64,000 bases of DNA from Lithobates sylvaticus (taxonomy: Eukaryota; Chordata; Amphibia; Anura; Ranidae). The stretch is taken from assembly GCA_028564925.1 (NCBI GenBank), contig CM053034.1, positions 92,017,626 to 92,081,625 of the forward strand. Reading direction: 5' to 3'. Position 1 is the first letter of the stretch. Every line of letters starts with the position of its first letter. Positions 32,334 through 44,647 of this stretch are shown here, in pieces. The notes below the pieces were generated by a model. The model was not told the DNA's origin. It saw only the letters and a list, made by a program, of their open reading frames with translations, and did not search any database. The translations under genes and the position numbers were made by a program.

Positions 32334-32902
32334 TTTTTTTTTTTTTTTTTTTCTTTTTTTTTCTTCTTTTTTTTTTCCACTTCAGTAATATTCAAGAGAT
32401 TATTATTCAACTTGATGTTCATTTACATCTCTCGTTATATTTCACATCATTGTGGAATTTTATTACTTAAACCGTGAAGCTTATCATATTCTATATTATT
32501 TATTTTTTAATTGTAATCTCTTTTAGATTTTTATTACTCTTTTATAATATGTGAAGTTTTCTTTTCCCTTCCTATTTCTTTTCCCTCCATCCCCTCCCTG
32601 TCCCGCCCCCCTTTTTATCCCAATACCTCTCGTCCTTTTTTTTTTTTTTCCTTTTCTCTTTTCTTCTCCTTTTCTTCTCCTCTTTCCTTCTCTTTCCTTC
32701 CTCTTTTTCTTTTCTTTCCTTTTCCTCATGATCCGTTTATCTATTTCCTTCTATTTATATAATCGTTTCGACATATTTCCAAGTCTGTTTAAATGTCTGC
32801 CATCTTTTCCATTTTTTCAGTTCGTCTTCTTCTCCTTCTTCTCCGTTGTATCTTAATTTTTCAAGATGATATATTTCTTCTACTCTTAGGGCCCATTCTC
32901 TT
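32334..32902 (-). other. LINE C 3' UTR with polypurine tract
   Basis: At 32560-32735 the plus strand is nearly all C/T, so the LINE RNA carries a polypurine tract containing several G-runs. This recalls the polypurine tract of mammalian L1 3' UTRs and is opposite in strand sense to LINE B. No gene is seen; the Phe/Leu-rich frame is an artefact. Confidence 0.65.
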
Positions 32903-35900
32903 TTAGTTGGTGCTTCTTCTTGCTGCCATTTTTTTCGGGATAAGACCCTTGGCTGCATTTAACATCTGGGGAATCAGTGTGTTTATATATTGTTTTATTG
33001 GTTCATCTGTCCCATGAAATAGGCATATCCAAGGGTCTTCCTTTATGGTGACATCGGTGATTATTTTTATGAGGCTTAGAATCTCTCTCCAAATTTTTTT
33101 TATTTTTGGACACTCCCACCATATATGGGCCATTGTACCCTGCTTATTACATCCCCTCCAGCAGTTCTGTGAGTTATCTAGGTGGAATTTGTTAAGTTTG
33201 TCAGGTGTCATATACCATCTGGAGAGGCATTTATAATTCATCTCCGCCGTCAAGGTGTCAATAGCTGATTTGTGGGTTAATATCAATATTTTTTTAATTT
33301 TGTGCATATAATCCTGTGCACCCAATTCCGTGCCCCATTTTACAATAAAAGGCGGTACCTCCAATTTCTCCTCTGCTAGAATAGCTCTGTAAAGCCTAGA
33401 TATTGTTTTCTTTTTTTTTGTCCCCGTATCGACACAGATTTTTTCCAGTGCTGTATAATTTCCTTTTGTTCTTATCGGTTGGGGGAGGCTTCTTACGAAA
33501 TGGACCAACTGTAGGTATCGCCACTAATTTAACCTTATTTGTGTTACATTATGCTGTAATTCTACTAGTGTTTTTATTTTTCCTTTATTTATTATATCTT
33601 TTAATTGCGTGTTTTCTCCTATCCATTGGCCCCCTACGTGTCTATTTCCTGGTGGAAAATACTCATTATCACTCAAAATCAATAACGGTGAATTATAATT
33701 CCACTTGTATTGTTTGTGTAATAAATCCCATATTTTTAATACATTTTTAGTTATTTTTTGTGTGCTTGTGCCCAAACCTCTTAAATGTGAAGGAATCCAA
33801 ATTACCTTTCTTAAAGTTTTTTTCACTTATAGTACTCTCCATTTTAACCCAGTGTTTATCTTTTGTTTCCCGTGCCCACTCTATTGCTCGTGACCGCGTA
33901 ATAGTATTTTTTTAAATCCGGGATCCCCATTCCTCCTTGCTCTTTATTCTGCCTCAAAGTACTGCGAGAGATCCTGGGTTTTTTATTTTGCCAGATGAAT
34001 CTGCTTATTATGGAATTTAAAGTTTGAAAATAATAGTCTGGGAGAGGGATTGGTAACATTGAGAATTTATATGTAACTTTAGGTAAAAGCACCATTTTAA
34101 CTGTGTTAATCCGGCCAAACCATGATAGGGGTCTTAAAGATAGTTTTTTGGTCTCCTTTTTAATTTTGTCTAGTAATGGAATATAGTTCTCGCTATATAA
34201 ATGTTCTATTGAATTTGCTAATTTGATCCCTAGATATTTTAAACCTTTTTTCTTCCAGAGAAATGGGTATTCTTTTTGTAACTCGTGTACCTCTTTAGAT
34301 TCCATATTTATGTTCAGGATTTCAGATTTATTCAAGTTGATTTTGCAGTTTGCTATTTCTCCATATAGTTTTAACACTTCGATCAAATGTGGCATTGTGT
34401 GTTTAGGTTCAGAGACATAGAACAGCAGGTCGTCAGCAAAAGCTGCGACCTTATGCTCGACGTCGCCAATTTTTATTCCTCTAATTTCCTTATTTGCTCT
34501 AACTGTTGCTAGTAATGGTTCCAATGAAAGTACAAAAAGAAGTGGGGACAGGGGGCAACCCTGTCTCGTCCCATTTCTCATTACGAAAGGGGCTGATTGA
34601 TCCCCATTGATTTTTATTGTTGCAGTCGGCGTTTCATATAGTACCCTGATTCTTTGTAGCATCCTGTCGCCCAGGCCTATGTGTTTTAGTGTCTCCATCA
34701 TGAGCCCCCAGTCTACTCTGTCAAAGGCTTTTTCAGCATCGATTGACAGAAATAGACCTGGGGGCCTGTGGACTTTCATTTTTTGTAGCAGGAGGAGTGT
34801 TCTAACTCCGTTATCACGCCCCTCTCTTCCTGAAACAAAGCCTACCTGGTCCATGTGGACCAGTTCCCTCATTTTATCTCTTAGCCTATTGGCCAGGACT
34901 TTTGCATAAAGTTTTGTATCACAATTCAGTAGTGAAATTGGTCTGTAACTTGGGCATGCCATTTCGTCTTTACCTTCTTTTAATAGTACTGTTATCTGTG
35001 CTCTCTGTGCTTCTGAGCTTAGCCAATAGTCTACTCCAAGTCCGTTCATATAATTACAAAGCCTGGGTATCAGGATTTTCTCGAATTTCTTTAGATATTT
35101 CATGGGGAATCCGTCCGGGCCTGGGCTTTTTCCTATTGGTGTTTCTAGGATGGCTCTTTTGATATCCTGCTCCGTGATGGGTTTTTCTAAATCTTCGCTG
35201 TCATCTGGGTTTAATTGAGAAATGCCTGATTTGTCTAAGAACTGTTTTATTATAGTTGCTTTTCCTCTTCCTTCGTTGCCTTTCTTGACATCGTAGAGTG
35301 TACTGTAATATTTTCGGAAAACTTCTGCTATCTCTTTTGTTTTAAAAACTACTTGTTTATTTCATATTTTTTCGATATAATTTCTCGACTTTTCCTTCCT
35401 TAGGGTTTTTGCGAGATGTTTCCCTATTTTATTGCCTCTCAGATATTTTCCTTTCAGAATTCTATTGAAAACCCTTTTTGTGTCTTGTGTTAACAAGTCT
35501 TTTAGTTCTTCTCTTTTAGATACAAGTTGATGGTATATTTCTTGATGTTTCCCTTCAGGTCTTTTATGTAGCTGTTCTAGTTCGTATATTTCCTCTGTTA
35601 GGCTTTTAGTTTCTCTTTCTCTCGCCTTTTTTTCCCAGCCCCCATGGATATAAATATACCTCTTATGTATGCCTTATGCGTTTCCCATAATGTAGAATAT
35701 GAAATATCTTGTGTTTCGTTAGTTTCGAAGAAGTGCGTCAGTTCCTCGCTTATTTTTTCTACATCTTGATTTTCGCTAAGAAGCGCCTCATTTAATAGCC
35801 AATTGGGGGCTGGTCTCTGTGTTTTCAATTCTTCTATAATCATCGTTACTGGAGAATGATCTGAGAGAGTGGAGATCCCTATTTCGGCTTCTGTCACTTT

Positions 35901-36548
35901 AGTCAGTGTGTTATGGTCAGTTAAAAAATAGTCAATACGTGTGTACGTCCCATGTACCGGGGAGAAGAAGGTGTAATCTCGTGCTTTAGGGTGTAGGGCT
36001 CTCCACGCGTCCACCAGTTGGTTTTGGTGTGCTTTTTGTTTCAGTTTTTTAAGAGACACCTGTCCCGTCCCCTGTACCCGGGACGTACTGTCTTCTTGTG
36101 GGCTTAAACATAAATTGAAGTCTCCTGCCATTATTACTATCCCTCTCCTAAACTGTGCTAAGGTCCCTATCATTTTTTTTACAAACTCTGCTGGTTTTTT
36201 ATTTGGGGCATATATGTTACCCAGAGTACACTCTGTTTCCCCTATATATCCTCTTAAAAAGAGGAATCTTCCCTCAGGATCCGTAAGCCTTTCCTCTACT
36301 TTGAATCTAATTTCTTTTGAGAAGCCAATTGCAACTCCCTTTGCTTTGTTAGTCGTTGAGTCGGCATAGAACCAGGAAGGGTGTTCTTTAGAATATAATT
36401 TTACGTTGTCTCCTATAAAGAGATGCTTCTCTTGGAGGAAGATTATATCTGCGTGATGATATTTGAGCTCTTTTAAAATCTTGTGTCTTTTAGCAGATGT
36501 GTTTAGTCCTCGGACGTTATATGTCAGAAACTTAATTTTGCGTTAGAT
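32903..36548 (-). pseudogene. LINE C ORF2 (endonuclease-reverse transcriptase), broken
   Basis: The frame opens near 36548 with KIKFLTYNVRGLN, but the expected start codon appears as ACG. The endonuclease has a QEKH variant of QETH (about 36440), GDFN (about 36110) and SDHSP. It runs open to 35598, then a shift follows. The RT frame 35103-33856 contains NYRPISLLN-like SYRPISLLN, DAEKAFDRV, GTRQGCPLSP and FADD (about 34428-34440). The C-terminal pieces 33826-33524 and 33508-32903 contain the knuckle CWRGC...HIWWEC. There are about three to four frame breaks, so the copy is inactive. Confidence 0.88.
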
Positions 36549-36963
36549 TTTTCTTTTTTTCTTATCACAAAAAACGAGAGGTATTGTTCCCTAACCCATC
36601 TATCTCCTCCCCCTCCTCCCTGACCCCACTCCCCTCCTCCCCCCCACATCTCCTTCCGACCCCCCCCCGACCCCCTCCCTCCTCTTGATCAAAACTGATC
36701 ACTAGACCGTAGGCTGAAACAGATACCATCTCAGCCCTCAGGTCTTCTTTCCTCGAGGTGTGACTCTGATCCCCTCCGGCACTCCGCGCCCCTCCCACGG
36801 GCTATTCCCAGGAGGGGAGTGGAGTGGCCGTACCGGGCAAAGCTCTCCTACCTCGGTTACCCAAGTTCCCCTCCCTCCCATCCACTCTCGCTCCCCCTGC
36901 GGGAAAGAAAAAAAAAAAAAGAGGGGGGGGGGGGGAGCACTATATTGAATGATGAACCTTCTA
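36549..36963 (-). other. LINE C inter-ORF spacer with A-run/G-run
   Basis: The plus strand shows an A-run followed by a G-run (36905-36933), so the LINE RNA has C then U runs about 0.37 kb upstream of ORF2, as in LINE A. A similar A-run/G-run occurs upstream of ORF1 (38204-38230). The remainder is C-rich on the plus strand near 36595-36680. Confidence 0.7.
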
Positions 36964-37940
36964 TCACAATCCTTCTCTTTGTGTCCATTCTGGGATTTCA
37001 ATCTCTTGTAGGTCTAACTTTTTACAAAATTCTGGTAACTCTTCTGGGAACCGGAGTTTTGCTGATTTACCCTCCCTATAGCCTATTAAACAGGCTGGGA
37101 AGCCCCAAGTATATTTCACGTTTTCCGCTCTCAATTGTGTTAATAATGGTCTAAGTAGTCGTCTCCGGGCCAGCGTCTCCGGGGCCAGGTCTAAATAGAT
37201 TTGTAGTTCTGATCCATTGATTTTTAATGGGGGTTTTCCTCTAAGGTTGCTCCAGATAGCTGCCTTATCCTCATAGTTCTGAAATTTAATTAATATGTCC
37301 CTAGGGCTTTCTGTTGGGATATGTTGAGGTTTCCTTACTCTATGTATCCTGTCAATTTTCAGCTCAGTTTCAGGGCCCTTGTTCAGGACAGGATTGAGGA
37401 TCTCTTTTATTGATTTCCTGAGGTCTTCACCATTTTCTTCAGCGAGTGCGCGTATTCTTAGGTTCTGTCTTCTATTTTGATTTTCGAGTTCCTCAAGTTT
37501 GTAATTTATTCTCCTTTGATTCAACTTTGTCTCTCTAAGTTGTTCTTGTATTTTAATCATCTCCTGGGTGTGGTTATCTGTTTTATTCTCAATTTCCTCT
37601 ATGCGATTCAGCAAGTGGCCTAAATCTGATCGTAGTGCTGATATATCCTTTTTGATTGAGTTTTCCATTTTAATTAGCATCTCTGATAACTCTGTTTTAG
37701 TTGGCATCTGGGAACTCATCCCTTGTTCCTCTGGGGTGCTTCTGTCTATTTCGGATTCCAGGGTGACCTCCCCTCTTGAAGCTTCAACCAAATCTTCTTT
37801 TTTCTTAGTCGCCTCCTTCTTAGGCCTGGGCTTGGGCTTTTAGGACTTATACCTTTTACCAAGTAGTGTTTGATTGTGCTTGTGTTTGCTTTGTCTTTAG
37901 GGGTTTTAGGTTCGCCTCCCTTAATGGTCTTGCCTTTCAT
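36964..37940 (-). pseudogene. LINE C ORF1 protein, one frameshift
   Basis: The likely start is the ATG at 37940 (MKGKTIKGGEPKTPKDKANT). A shift in an A-rich codon run near 37800 separates it from the frame 37791-36964. That frame has a long coiled coil (SEMLIKMENSIKKDI...), then RRQNLRIRALAEE as the RRM start and YLDLAPETLARRRLLRPL in the C-terminal domain. Layout matches the ORF1 of LINEs A and B. Confidence 0.82.
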
Positions 37941-39120
37941 GCTAGTTTTCCTATACTCTTTTAATGTTTTGTTTTTCCCCAGAGTGCCCCAAAGAGTATG
38001 CTTCGGTTATTTTAATCAAGTATATAGCCACCAGTTGAGCCTTCAGGCCTTTTTGCCTTGCTCCGGAACGCTTTAAGATTTTAGGCTGGAGGTTTATTAC
38101 GCAAGTTCTTGCGCCTTGGTATAGTAAGTTTATATAGGGAGTTATATTGAGAATTCGGTAGGTGTTTGAAGTTTATTTTAAATATTTATTTCTTATAGTC
38201 CCCTAAAAAAAAAAAGAGGGGGGGGGGGACGTGGGTGCAAGTTCTCCTCTTATATTGCTCCTTTACTTCAGGCCTATGTTAATTGCGGCCTGCAACAATA
38301 GTCTAGGATTTTTGTGATTTTTGTTCCCCCTACTGAAAGACCACAGCTATGAGTTAATATTTGACGTATTTAACGTTTTAATTTCCACATATGAAAAGAG
38401 TAGCAGGTGTATGATGATGTAAAGTGCTGTTTAAATTTCCTTTCAGCTTGCCAGCTGTATCTTTTAGTTGTACACCTGGTTCATATGCTATCTTCCCCCC
38501 CCATTTCTCATATGGCCAATGGTTCACCTTTGCTCTGGGCTAGGGTCAATTTGCATATAAATTATGTATCACTTTACACCTTACTTCCACGCAATTCCGC
38601 TTATTATGTCATTTCTGTGCATTTTGCTTCAGGATCGTCTACAATAGGGGAAAAATAGATTGCCACTCACCCCTTCCAGTATAGTCATCTATGGAGCCAT
38701 CTGATGCTGTGCATATGGTTTCCCCGTAGAGGGGACTTACCCTTACTGAAGACTAACCCGTGGGTTTCTTGGTATATTGTTGTCTCTGGATGTCTTTCGC
38801 TGGCATGTGGTATCCAGTAAGCGAGGGGGGAACACAGGAGGAGAAACAAAGTGGGGGGAGGTAAGTAGCAGCTGCCTCGGTCCCGCGGCGTCCCGTGTGT
38901 CTCTCGCTGCGTTGCTGTTTTCAGTCCGTCGATGCTTCCTGAGATGCCCGCCGGCAGATGCGGTGTTTACCTCCTGCTGGGGGAATCATTCCAGAGAGTC
39001 ACGCAGCCTCTCACTCTGCGTGCTCTCGCTCTGCTCCGGCCGTATGATGTTGCTCGGTTCACGCCACTCCCTCCCTGAGGCGAAAACACGTCCTCACGTC
39101 CTCATCTCGGCCTTCTTTTG
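37941..39120 (-). other. LINE C 5' UTR
   Basis: This is about 1.2 kb without coding sequence, GC-rich in its outer part (38870-39090), consistent with a LINE promoter region. The boundary is fixed by the target duplication at 39121. Confidence 0.6.
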
Positions 39121-39615
39121 AAGTATGGGTTTCTCATTGCTGGTCTACTTCTGAAAATTCCAGCTGCCTGGCTGTGCCTTCTCTTAATACATTTTGAATT
39201 ACAGGCCTTCAACAAATGTCAGAATTGCTTACCTCTATGCATATTCCAAGTCAGATACACAGAAAGCGTTGAAGCCAAAGCTTCAGCATGACAGACGTTC
39301 TCATGGAATTTCTCATATTTGTATCCTGGCAGAGTTACTTTAAAGTGGAATCAGGGTTGTATTTACTATAGTGCCTGCAGCAGCAGAGTTAAACAGGTAG
39401 CACCAAGCCTTAAAGCTTGAAATTATAATAGCTTTTTTTAAACAGATTGTGTTCCCCTTTTCTGCCCATCTCTGGACACTCGTGTCTAAATTCTTCAAGA
39501 GAACTGTAGGTGAAAGGGGAAGGGAGGTTTTTTCCTACAGTCTTGCAGTCTTGCATAGGAGACCTCTAGTATGAAAAGAGACAGAGATAGCAATTTACAG
39601 AGACGGTGGCTCTAA

Positions 39616-39813
39616 GACCCCTTTCACACTGGGGCGTTTGTAAAGTGCCTGAAAGAAGCCTCATCTGCAATCCCAATGTGAAAGTCAGAGTGCTTTAGTG
39701 TGAAAGAACTCGGCTTTCACATTGGGATTGCAGATGGGGCTTCTTTCAGGCACTTTACAGGCGCATTTTTTTAAGCTGAAGCGCCTGAAAAACGCCCCAG
39801 TGTGAAAGGGGTC
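39616..39813. mobile_element. PIF/Harbinger-like hairpin MITE
   Basis: The ends GACCCCTTTCACACTGGGGCG and its complement are perfect, with TAA on both sides (39613-39615, 39814-39816). The arms are almost fully inverted. Confidence 0.85.
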
Positions 39814-39897
39814 TAACCCTTATTGCTATTTGTTCCTGTTGCTGAGATTTCATTGTGATTACTGCCTCAGTGAACATTAAAGTGAACCTGAACTTAA

Positions 39898-40303
39898 GAC
39901 CCCTTTCACACTACCAGCATTTTTCAGGTGCTACAGCGCTAAAAATAGCGTCTGAATAGGGGCTCAATTCACTCCAGTGTGAAAGCCCAAGGGCTTTCAC
40001 ACTGGAGCAGTGCGCTAGCAGGGCATCACAAAAAGTCCTGCCAGCAGCTTCTTTGGAGCGGTGAAGTAGCGGTGAACTCACCGCTCCTCCACCTCTTCTC
40101 CACCGCTTCTCCTCGAAATCAATGGGGCAGCGCTGCGATACCAGCGGCGTTTTGTTGCCGGATTTAACCCCTTTTCATCCACCAGCGGAGGGTAAAACCG
40201 CCCGATAGCGGCCGAATAGTGCCGCTAAAACAACGATAAATACCATCTAAAAATAGCGCCGCTTTACCGCCGACGCCACCCGCAGCTCGATGTGAAAGCC
40301 GTC
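39898..40303. mobile_element. PIF/Harbinger-like MITE, second copy
   Basis: The ends GACCCCTTTCACACT and ATGTGAAAGCCGTC are inverted, with TAA on both sides. It is related to the neighbour at 39616-39813 by its termini only. Confidence 0.75.
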
Positions 40304-41016
40304 TAAGTGAAGATTTGTTATCTTATAGGCAACACCTTGCCTATGCCTTCCTCCTCATTACTATAAATCTCTAGTGTAACATCTAGGGCACTGCTGCCTC
40401 TGACTGCTAGCCTCATGAGATTCTGAGAGAGATTTTATCAGTGCTGCTCACTGTTCTCCTTGCTGGAGAGGAAACTCTTCCTAAAGGTAGCCATAGGTGG
40501 ATTGAAATTTGGCTGGTTCAGCAGGGACTGGATGAATTTCGATCCATGTATGGCCATTGCAGTTGAATGGAAGTTGATCCTCAGATCAACTTCTGTTAAA
40601 CTGTCCTGTTGGATGAAAGGTGCTCAATCAGTGGCCGCAGCACTGATATATATATATATATATTCTGACAACAGGGGAGTCTCCTCACTGTTTGAATAAA
40701 ATAGCGCAACCGGGAGGATTCCCCCAATCTACCTCAAATGTGTGAATAGGGGAAACGGTTGTTTTTTTCTTTCGGTCCGCTGTCTGAACGAAAAAAAAAA
40801 AAACAGAACCATGTATGGCCAGCTTTAGAAACTGCTGTGCATGTATCTCTCTTTGCTTCTGCTCTATCTATTCTGAATACCCACTAGGAACATTTTCCCT
40901 CACTTTCTGTTTCTGTAACACTCATATATTAGATCAATATCAGAAATCCCAACCCTTTCTCAATATACAAAAAGGTGTTTGATTTATACTGGTTTTATCT
41001 TGGTCATACTCCAGAT
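40304..41016. other. Mucin intron DNA with a dispersed repeat
   Basis: 40480-40835 looks like a decayed repeat: TATGGCC motifs flank it, (TA)n lies at 40650-40662, and a GAACGAAAAAA..TATGGCCAGCTTTAGA segment is shared with 17590-17640. No exon is seen. Confidence 0.5.
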
Positions 41017-41395
41017 CAGAGGCGGACTGACCATTCGGCCACTCGGGCACTGCCCGAGGGCCCCGGGCCACTAGGGGCCCCATCAGGGTTGCCAGCCTCA
41101 GTAAAACCAGGGACAGTATGTAAAAATCTGTGTTTTTTTTACATCTGTTTTTGAAATGTCCCTTAACGACATCCGTTTGGTCTAAAAATCCAGAGATTAT
41201 AGCTGCCCCACCTCTCCAGTACCTTCTCAGCCAATAGAAACATGTCTGTGTATAATGTGTGTACATGTATGTGTATACTGTGTGATTGTATACTGTGTGT
41301 GTGTGTGTACTGTGTGGCCCCATAATCTCTGATTGCCTGGGGACCCCATAATCTCCTATTGCCCGGGGGCCCCATGAGTTGTCAGTCCGCCCCTG
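41017..41395. mobile_element. hAT-like MITE with perfect 8-bp TSD
   Basis: The ends CAGAGGCGGACTGAC and GTCAGTCCGCCCCTG are inverted. CTCCAGAT flanks both sides (41009-41016 and 41396-41403). It contains a (TG)n tract at 41245-41320. Confidence 0.92.
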
Positions 41396-41403
41396 CTCCA
41401 GAT

Positions 41404-42149
41404 ATTTCACATCACTTCCATTCCTGAAAAAAATTACAGCGGCTTTAATCCTTCTCTGCTCTTTCTAACAGTTAATAAAACATTTTAATTGGAGTTGGGC
41501 CTTTGAAGGGGACATGGACATTTAGAAAAAAAAAAAAAAAAAACACAGACAGAGAAAATTATTTGTGCTGCAGAGAAAGGAACATGCTAATAAAAGAGCA
41601 GAGTGACAGCTCAACAATCTGCTGCTTCTCACTGTCCAGTCACAGGGTGGGAAAATTAAAATGTACCCTTGGAAACAAAGCTTTGGTTAAGAGAAAGATA
41701 TCATGGCCCAGGAGAAAATGGTTAGTAACCTTTTGGACACATGATGCTGTCTGGGATCCCTGGACCAGATACATGTCCTCCTACCGCTTCCATATTACCC
41801 AGGCCTCTGTAGATGAGCGAGCACTGCACCGTCTTCCGATATCTCACCCCTCTCTTCTCTATCCTCACTTTTCTCCTTTCCTCTCTTTCTTTTCCACTTC
41901 TATACTTTTCGTTATCATCCTACAGGTTCTACTACTTAGCTACCACTTGGAGACATTACTTCAGCCCTTTTCCGAATTACAGGAGAAAGTTTTATTCTGT
42001 ATGTTACAAATGCTAATTGGATGATGCTTGGACACCTATTTTGAATCCCTCTGTCTATTGGACTCCCACATGTTACTATAGCTTTAATCTCTGATAGTCC
42101 ACCCAATAGTCTAGGCAGTCTTCATGCTAGTCACTTCGAATGCAGTACG
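41404..42149. other. Intron DNA, nothing recognised
   Basis: There is an A-run at 41525-41542 and a pyrimidine-rich stretch at 41820-41900. The longest frame (173 codons) has no domain and no codon signal that I trust. Confidence 0.4.
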
Positions 42150-42842
42150 CTCTCTTTCCTCTCTTCTGTCTTAATGTTTTGTGGATGTGTGAGCTACAAA
42201 GGCACAGGAAATTTGGTCAAAATTTATTGCAAGATGAATGTAGTATGTTATCAAAAAAATACCGGAGGAACATTTGCATTCATCAACCAGGCAGCTGCAA
42301 ATGGGACGTACTTGGACATTCCAATATGACAAAAATACAAAACGCTAGGCCAAGTCGACCTGTCATTGGCTACAGCAGAATAAAGTGAAGGTTCTGGAGT
42401 GGCAATCTCAGTCTCCTGACCTCAATATCATTGAGCCACTCTGGGGAGATCTCAAAAGTGCAGTTCAGGCTAGACAGCCCAAGAATTTACAAGAACTGGA
42501 GGCTTTTTGCCAAGAGGAATGGGCAGCTTTACTATCTTAGAAGATAAAGATAAAGATCCACAAATACCACAAAAGACTTCAAGTTGTCATTGATGTTAAA
42601 GGGGGCAATACACGGTATTAAGAACTGGGGTTTCTAAACTTTTGATCAGGGTCATTTGGGTAGTTTCTGTTGTGATTATGATTTAAAAAGAATAAACACA
42701 GTTGATTAATAATACATGGCTTCAGCCAAACACTAACTATGAGTGATAGAAAAGTTTTTGTGTTATCATTCATATTCTCTGAAAAATGGTCAAGAAATCA
42801 TGAATTCTGCCAGGGTATGTAAACTTATGAGCACAACTGGAC
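42150..42842 (+). mobile_element. Tc1/mariner-like remnant, 3' half
   Basis: The plus strand encodes VLEWQSQSPDLNIIEPLWGD (about 42394-42453), the block with the last acidic residue of the DD34E transposase, followed by QPKNLQELEAFCQEEW. The right terminus GGGTATGTAAACTTATGAGC then ACAACTG is a known Tc1-type end. The 5' half is missing and frames are interrupted. Confidence 0.85.
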
Positions 42843-43088
42843 ATTGTCACTTCTCAGCCTCCTTAAACTTTTGGACACTGATTGCAGATCTTTTGCAGCT
42901 GCAATGTCACACTTCAACAATTGGGAGTTTTTTACTCACTTCCAGGGGTTAACTTTAATTGAATGAATATTAAGAGAGACTTGCACCAAACATATACTGT
43001 ATACTGAACTCTTCTACAGTGTGAACCATGCTTTTTATGTATGCACAAGTTTTAAACAATCATATGGATGATAAAACAGATACTGTAC

Positions 43089-43240
43089 CATTTATTGCAG
43101 GAAATATGAATGACCTCCCCTTTGTTATAAAACTTTCCCCCATACACACATGGGCACTCGTTTGGATGGATGCAGCCTCCCTTGTCATCGTACACCAAGC
43201 CGTTAGGACAAACACAACCAGGAACACATTCTGGATTGTT
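43089..43240 (-). CDS. Mucin-like gene, exon encoding TIL end and VWC-like start (D')
   Basis: This is a 152-bp exon with acceptor TTTTTTTAACAG and donor ATG followed by GTACAG. The peptide is NNPECVPGCVCPNGLVYDDK, then GGCIHPNECPCVYGGKFYNK and GEVIHISCNK. Spacing and cysteines match the MUC5/MUC2 pattern CVPGCVCPDGLV...GGCI...DCPC...GxTIxVxCNTC. It ends in phase 2 and joins exon 30787-30649, completing the CNKC motif. It follows exon 62093-61993 in phase 0 (DMEC then NNPEC), the spacing seen in human mucins (DMHCFSTHC). This is the clearest evidence that the gene is a gel-forming mucin. VWF and otogelin share the architecture, but the CVPGCVCPxGLV wording favours MUC2/MUC5. Confidence 0.93.
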
Positions 43241-43393
43241 CTGTTAAAAAAAAAAAACATATATGACTGGTCAAATTTAAACTTATAAACTGAAAAATTT
43301 TGTATGGCCCAAGCATTTTTTTAGTTGGTAGAGCTGTGAAGACTTGGAACACCTGTCAGATTTTTATTGCTGCCTATGTCACTGCCAGGTAGA

Positions 43394-43965
43394 TTAAAGC
43401 GGTTCTGCACTCTGAAAAAATTTTTTTTTTTTTAGGATGTAATATAAAGTGTGCTTACCTTTATTAGGGGACTCACCTGTTCCATCTTCCATCTCGATCG
43501 CCGCCGGTTTTCGTCCGATGAAGTTCCTCGTCTTCTTCTTTAGTGCTGGGGGCCATCTTGCCTGTGGGCATGTGAAACACCCACAGGGACTTTAGATGGC
43601 CCAGCATGCACTGCCGTTACTCGCGCGTGCGCAGTAACGGCTCATCTGCCGAGATCTCACGAGATTTCGGCAGATGCGGCCGAAATCTCGGGAGATTTCG
43701 GAAGATGTGGCCGAAATCTCGCGAGATTTCGGAAGATGCCCGCACTGGCTCCTGGGATCAATGACACCAGATCCCAGGAGACAGTGCGGCGTGACGACGA
43801 TCGACGCAAGACCCCGCCCGCCGCCGCAGAGGGAGAAGACCGGAAGTCTTCAATTACAAGGTAAGTAAAAAAAAAAAAAAAAAAAAAACATTTCATTTAG
43901 TACTCTTTGCCTGATTTGGAAGGCAAAGAGATTTACTAAATGAAATGAGTGTAGAACCGCTTTAA
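43394..43965. mobile_element. TTAA-target MITE with ATTTCG hairpins
   Basis: The ends AAGCGGTTCTGCACTC and GAGTGTAGAACCGCTT are inverted and lie inside TTAA (43394-43397 and 43962-43965). Internally, 43650-43738 repeats CGAGATTTCGG-type palindromic units. It sits inside an older dispersed repeat also seen near 23960-24245. Confidence 0.88.
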
Positions 43966-44092
43966 TTCTCTATTTGTCCTGGTGACTGTTGGCACAGAGA
44001 CAGACAGTGATGGGAACCTTAACAAGAATTAAAGTGATTCTAAAGCCAAAACATTATTTTTGCCATAACGCATCCCAGCATTAAAGGAGAAG

Positions 44093-44202
44093 TACAGCCA
44101 AAGCTTGTTTGGCTGTACTTCTCCTGTGGATCACAGAAGTGCAGTTCATTCTGCACTCCTGTGACCCGTTTATAGCATACAGCGAGCTGAATGGCTATCG
44201 GC
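44093..44202 (+). mobile_element. T2-type MITE fragment split by the foldback element
   Basis: TTAAAGGAGAAGTACAGCC begins a short hairpin (GGCTGTACTTCTCC at about 44119). TTAAAGGRR is the terminus of frog T2/Kolobok MITEs. The repeat is interrupted at 44202 by the foldback and appears to continue at 49348. Confidence 0.55.
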
Positions 44203-44647
44203 TAGACATGTGCGATTCGTTTCGTACGAATTCGTAATTCGTACGAATTTTTCGAAATTCGTACGAATTTACGAATCTGTAGTACGAATTTTTTTTTTTT
44301 TTACGAATTCCGTACGGAATACGAAATTGTTTTTACGAATCGTTAGTAAAGTTACGAATCGTTACGAATCGTTACGAATCGTTAACGCGGCTAATGAATT
44401 GTTGGTTCTCATAACACAGAGAACAATTCGAATCCAACTACAAATATCGAATTTCAATTTCAAGTTACGAATCGTTACGAATCGTTATGAATAGTTACGA
44501 ATCGTTACGAATCGTTATGAATAGTTACGAATCGTTAGTAAATCCAACTACCAATATCGAATTTCAACTAATTTGAACGAAATTATTATAGCAGATATAA
44601 CGAATGAATTCGAATGACAAAGTGTCATTTTTGCAGAAAAAAAAAAG

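Larger units (their letters stand above)
32334..39120 (-). mobile_element. LINE C: Tx1/L1-like LINE, nearly full length, broken ORFs
   Basis: This 6.8-kb minus-strand LINE is flanked by exact 14-bp duplications AAGTATGGGTTTCT (32320-32333 and 39121-39134). It has a poly-A tail (plus-strand T-rich run 32332-32377), ORF2 and ORF1 remnants, and a 1.2-kb 5' UTR. It has few frame breaks, so it is older than LINE B but younger than LINE D. It lies in the 12.3-kb mucin intron in the gene's sense direction. Confidence 0.92.

Noticed and set aside
32551-32856. 101-codon Phe/Ser/Leu-rich frame
   Set aside because: It is the pyrimidine-rich strand of the LINE C 3' UTR tract.
41503-42024. 173-codon plus frame
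   Set aside because: Starts in an A-run, has no recognisable domain, and lies in intron-like DNA without splice context.
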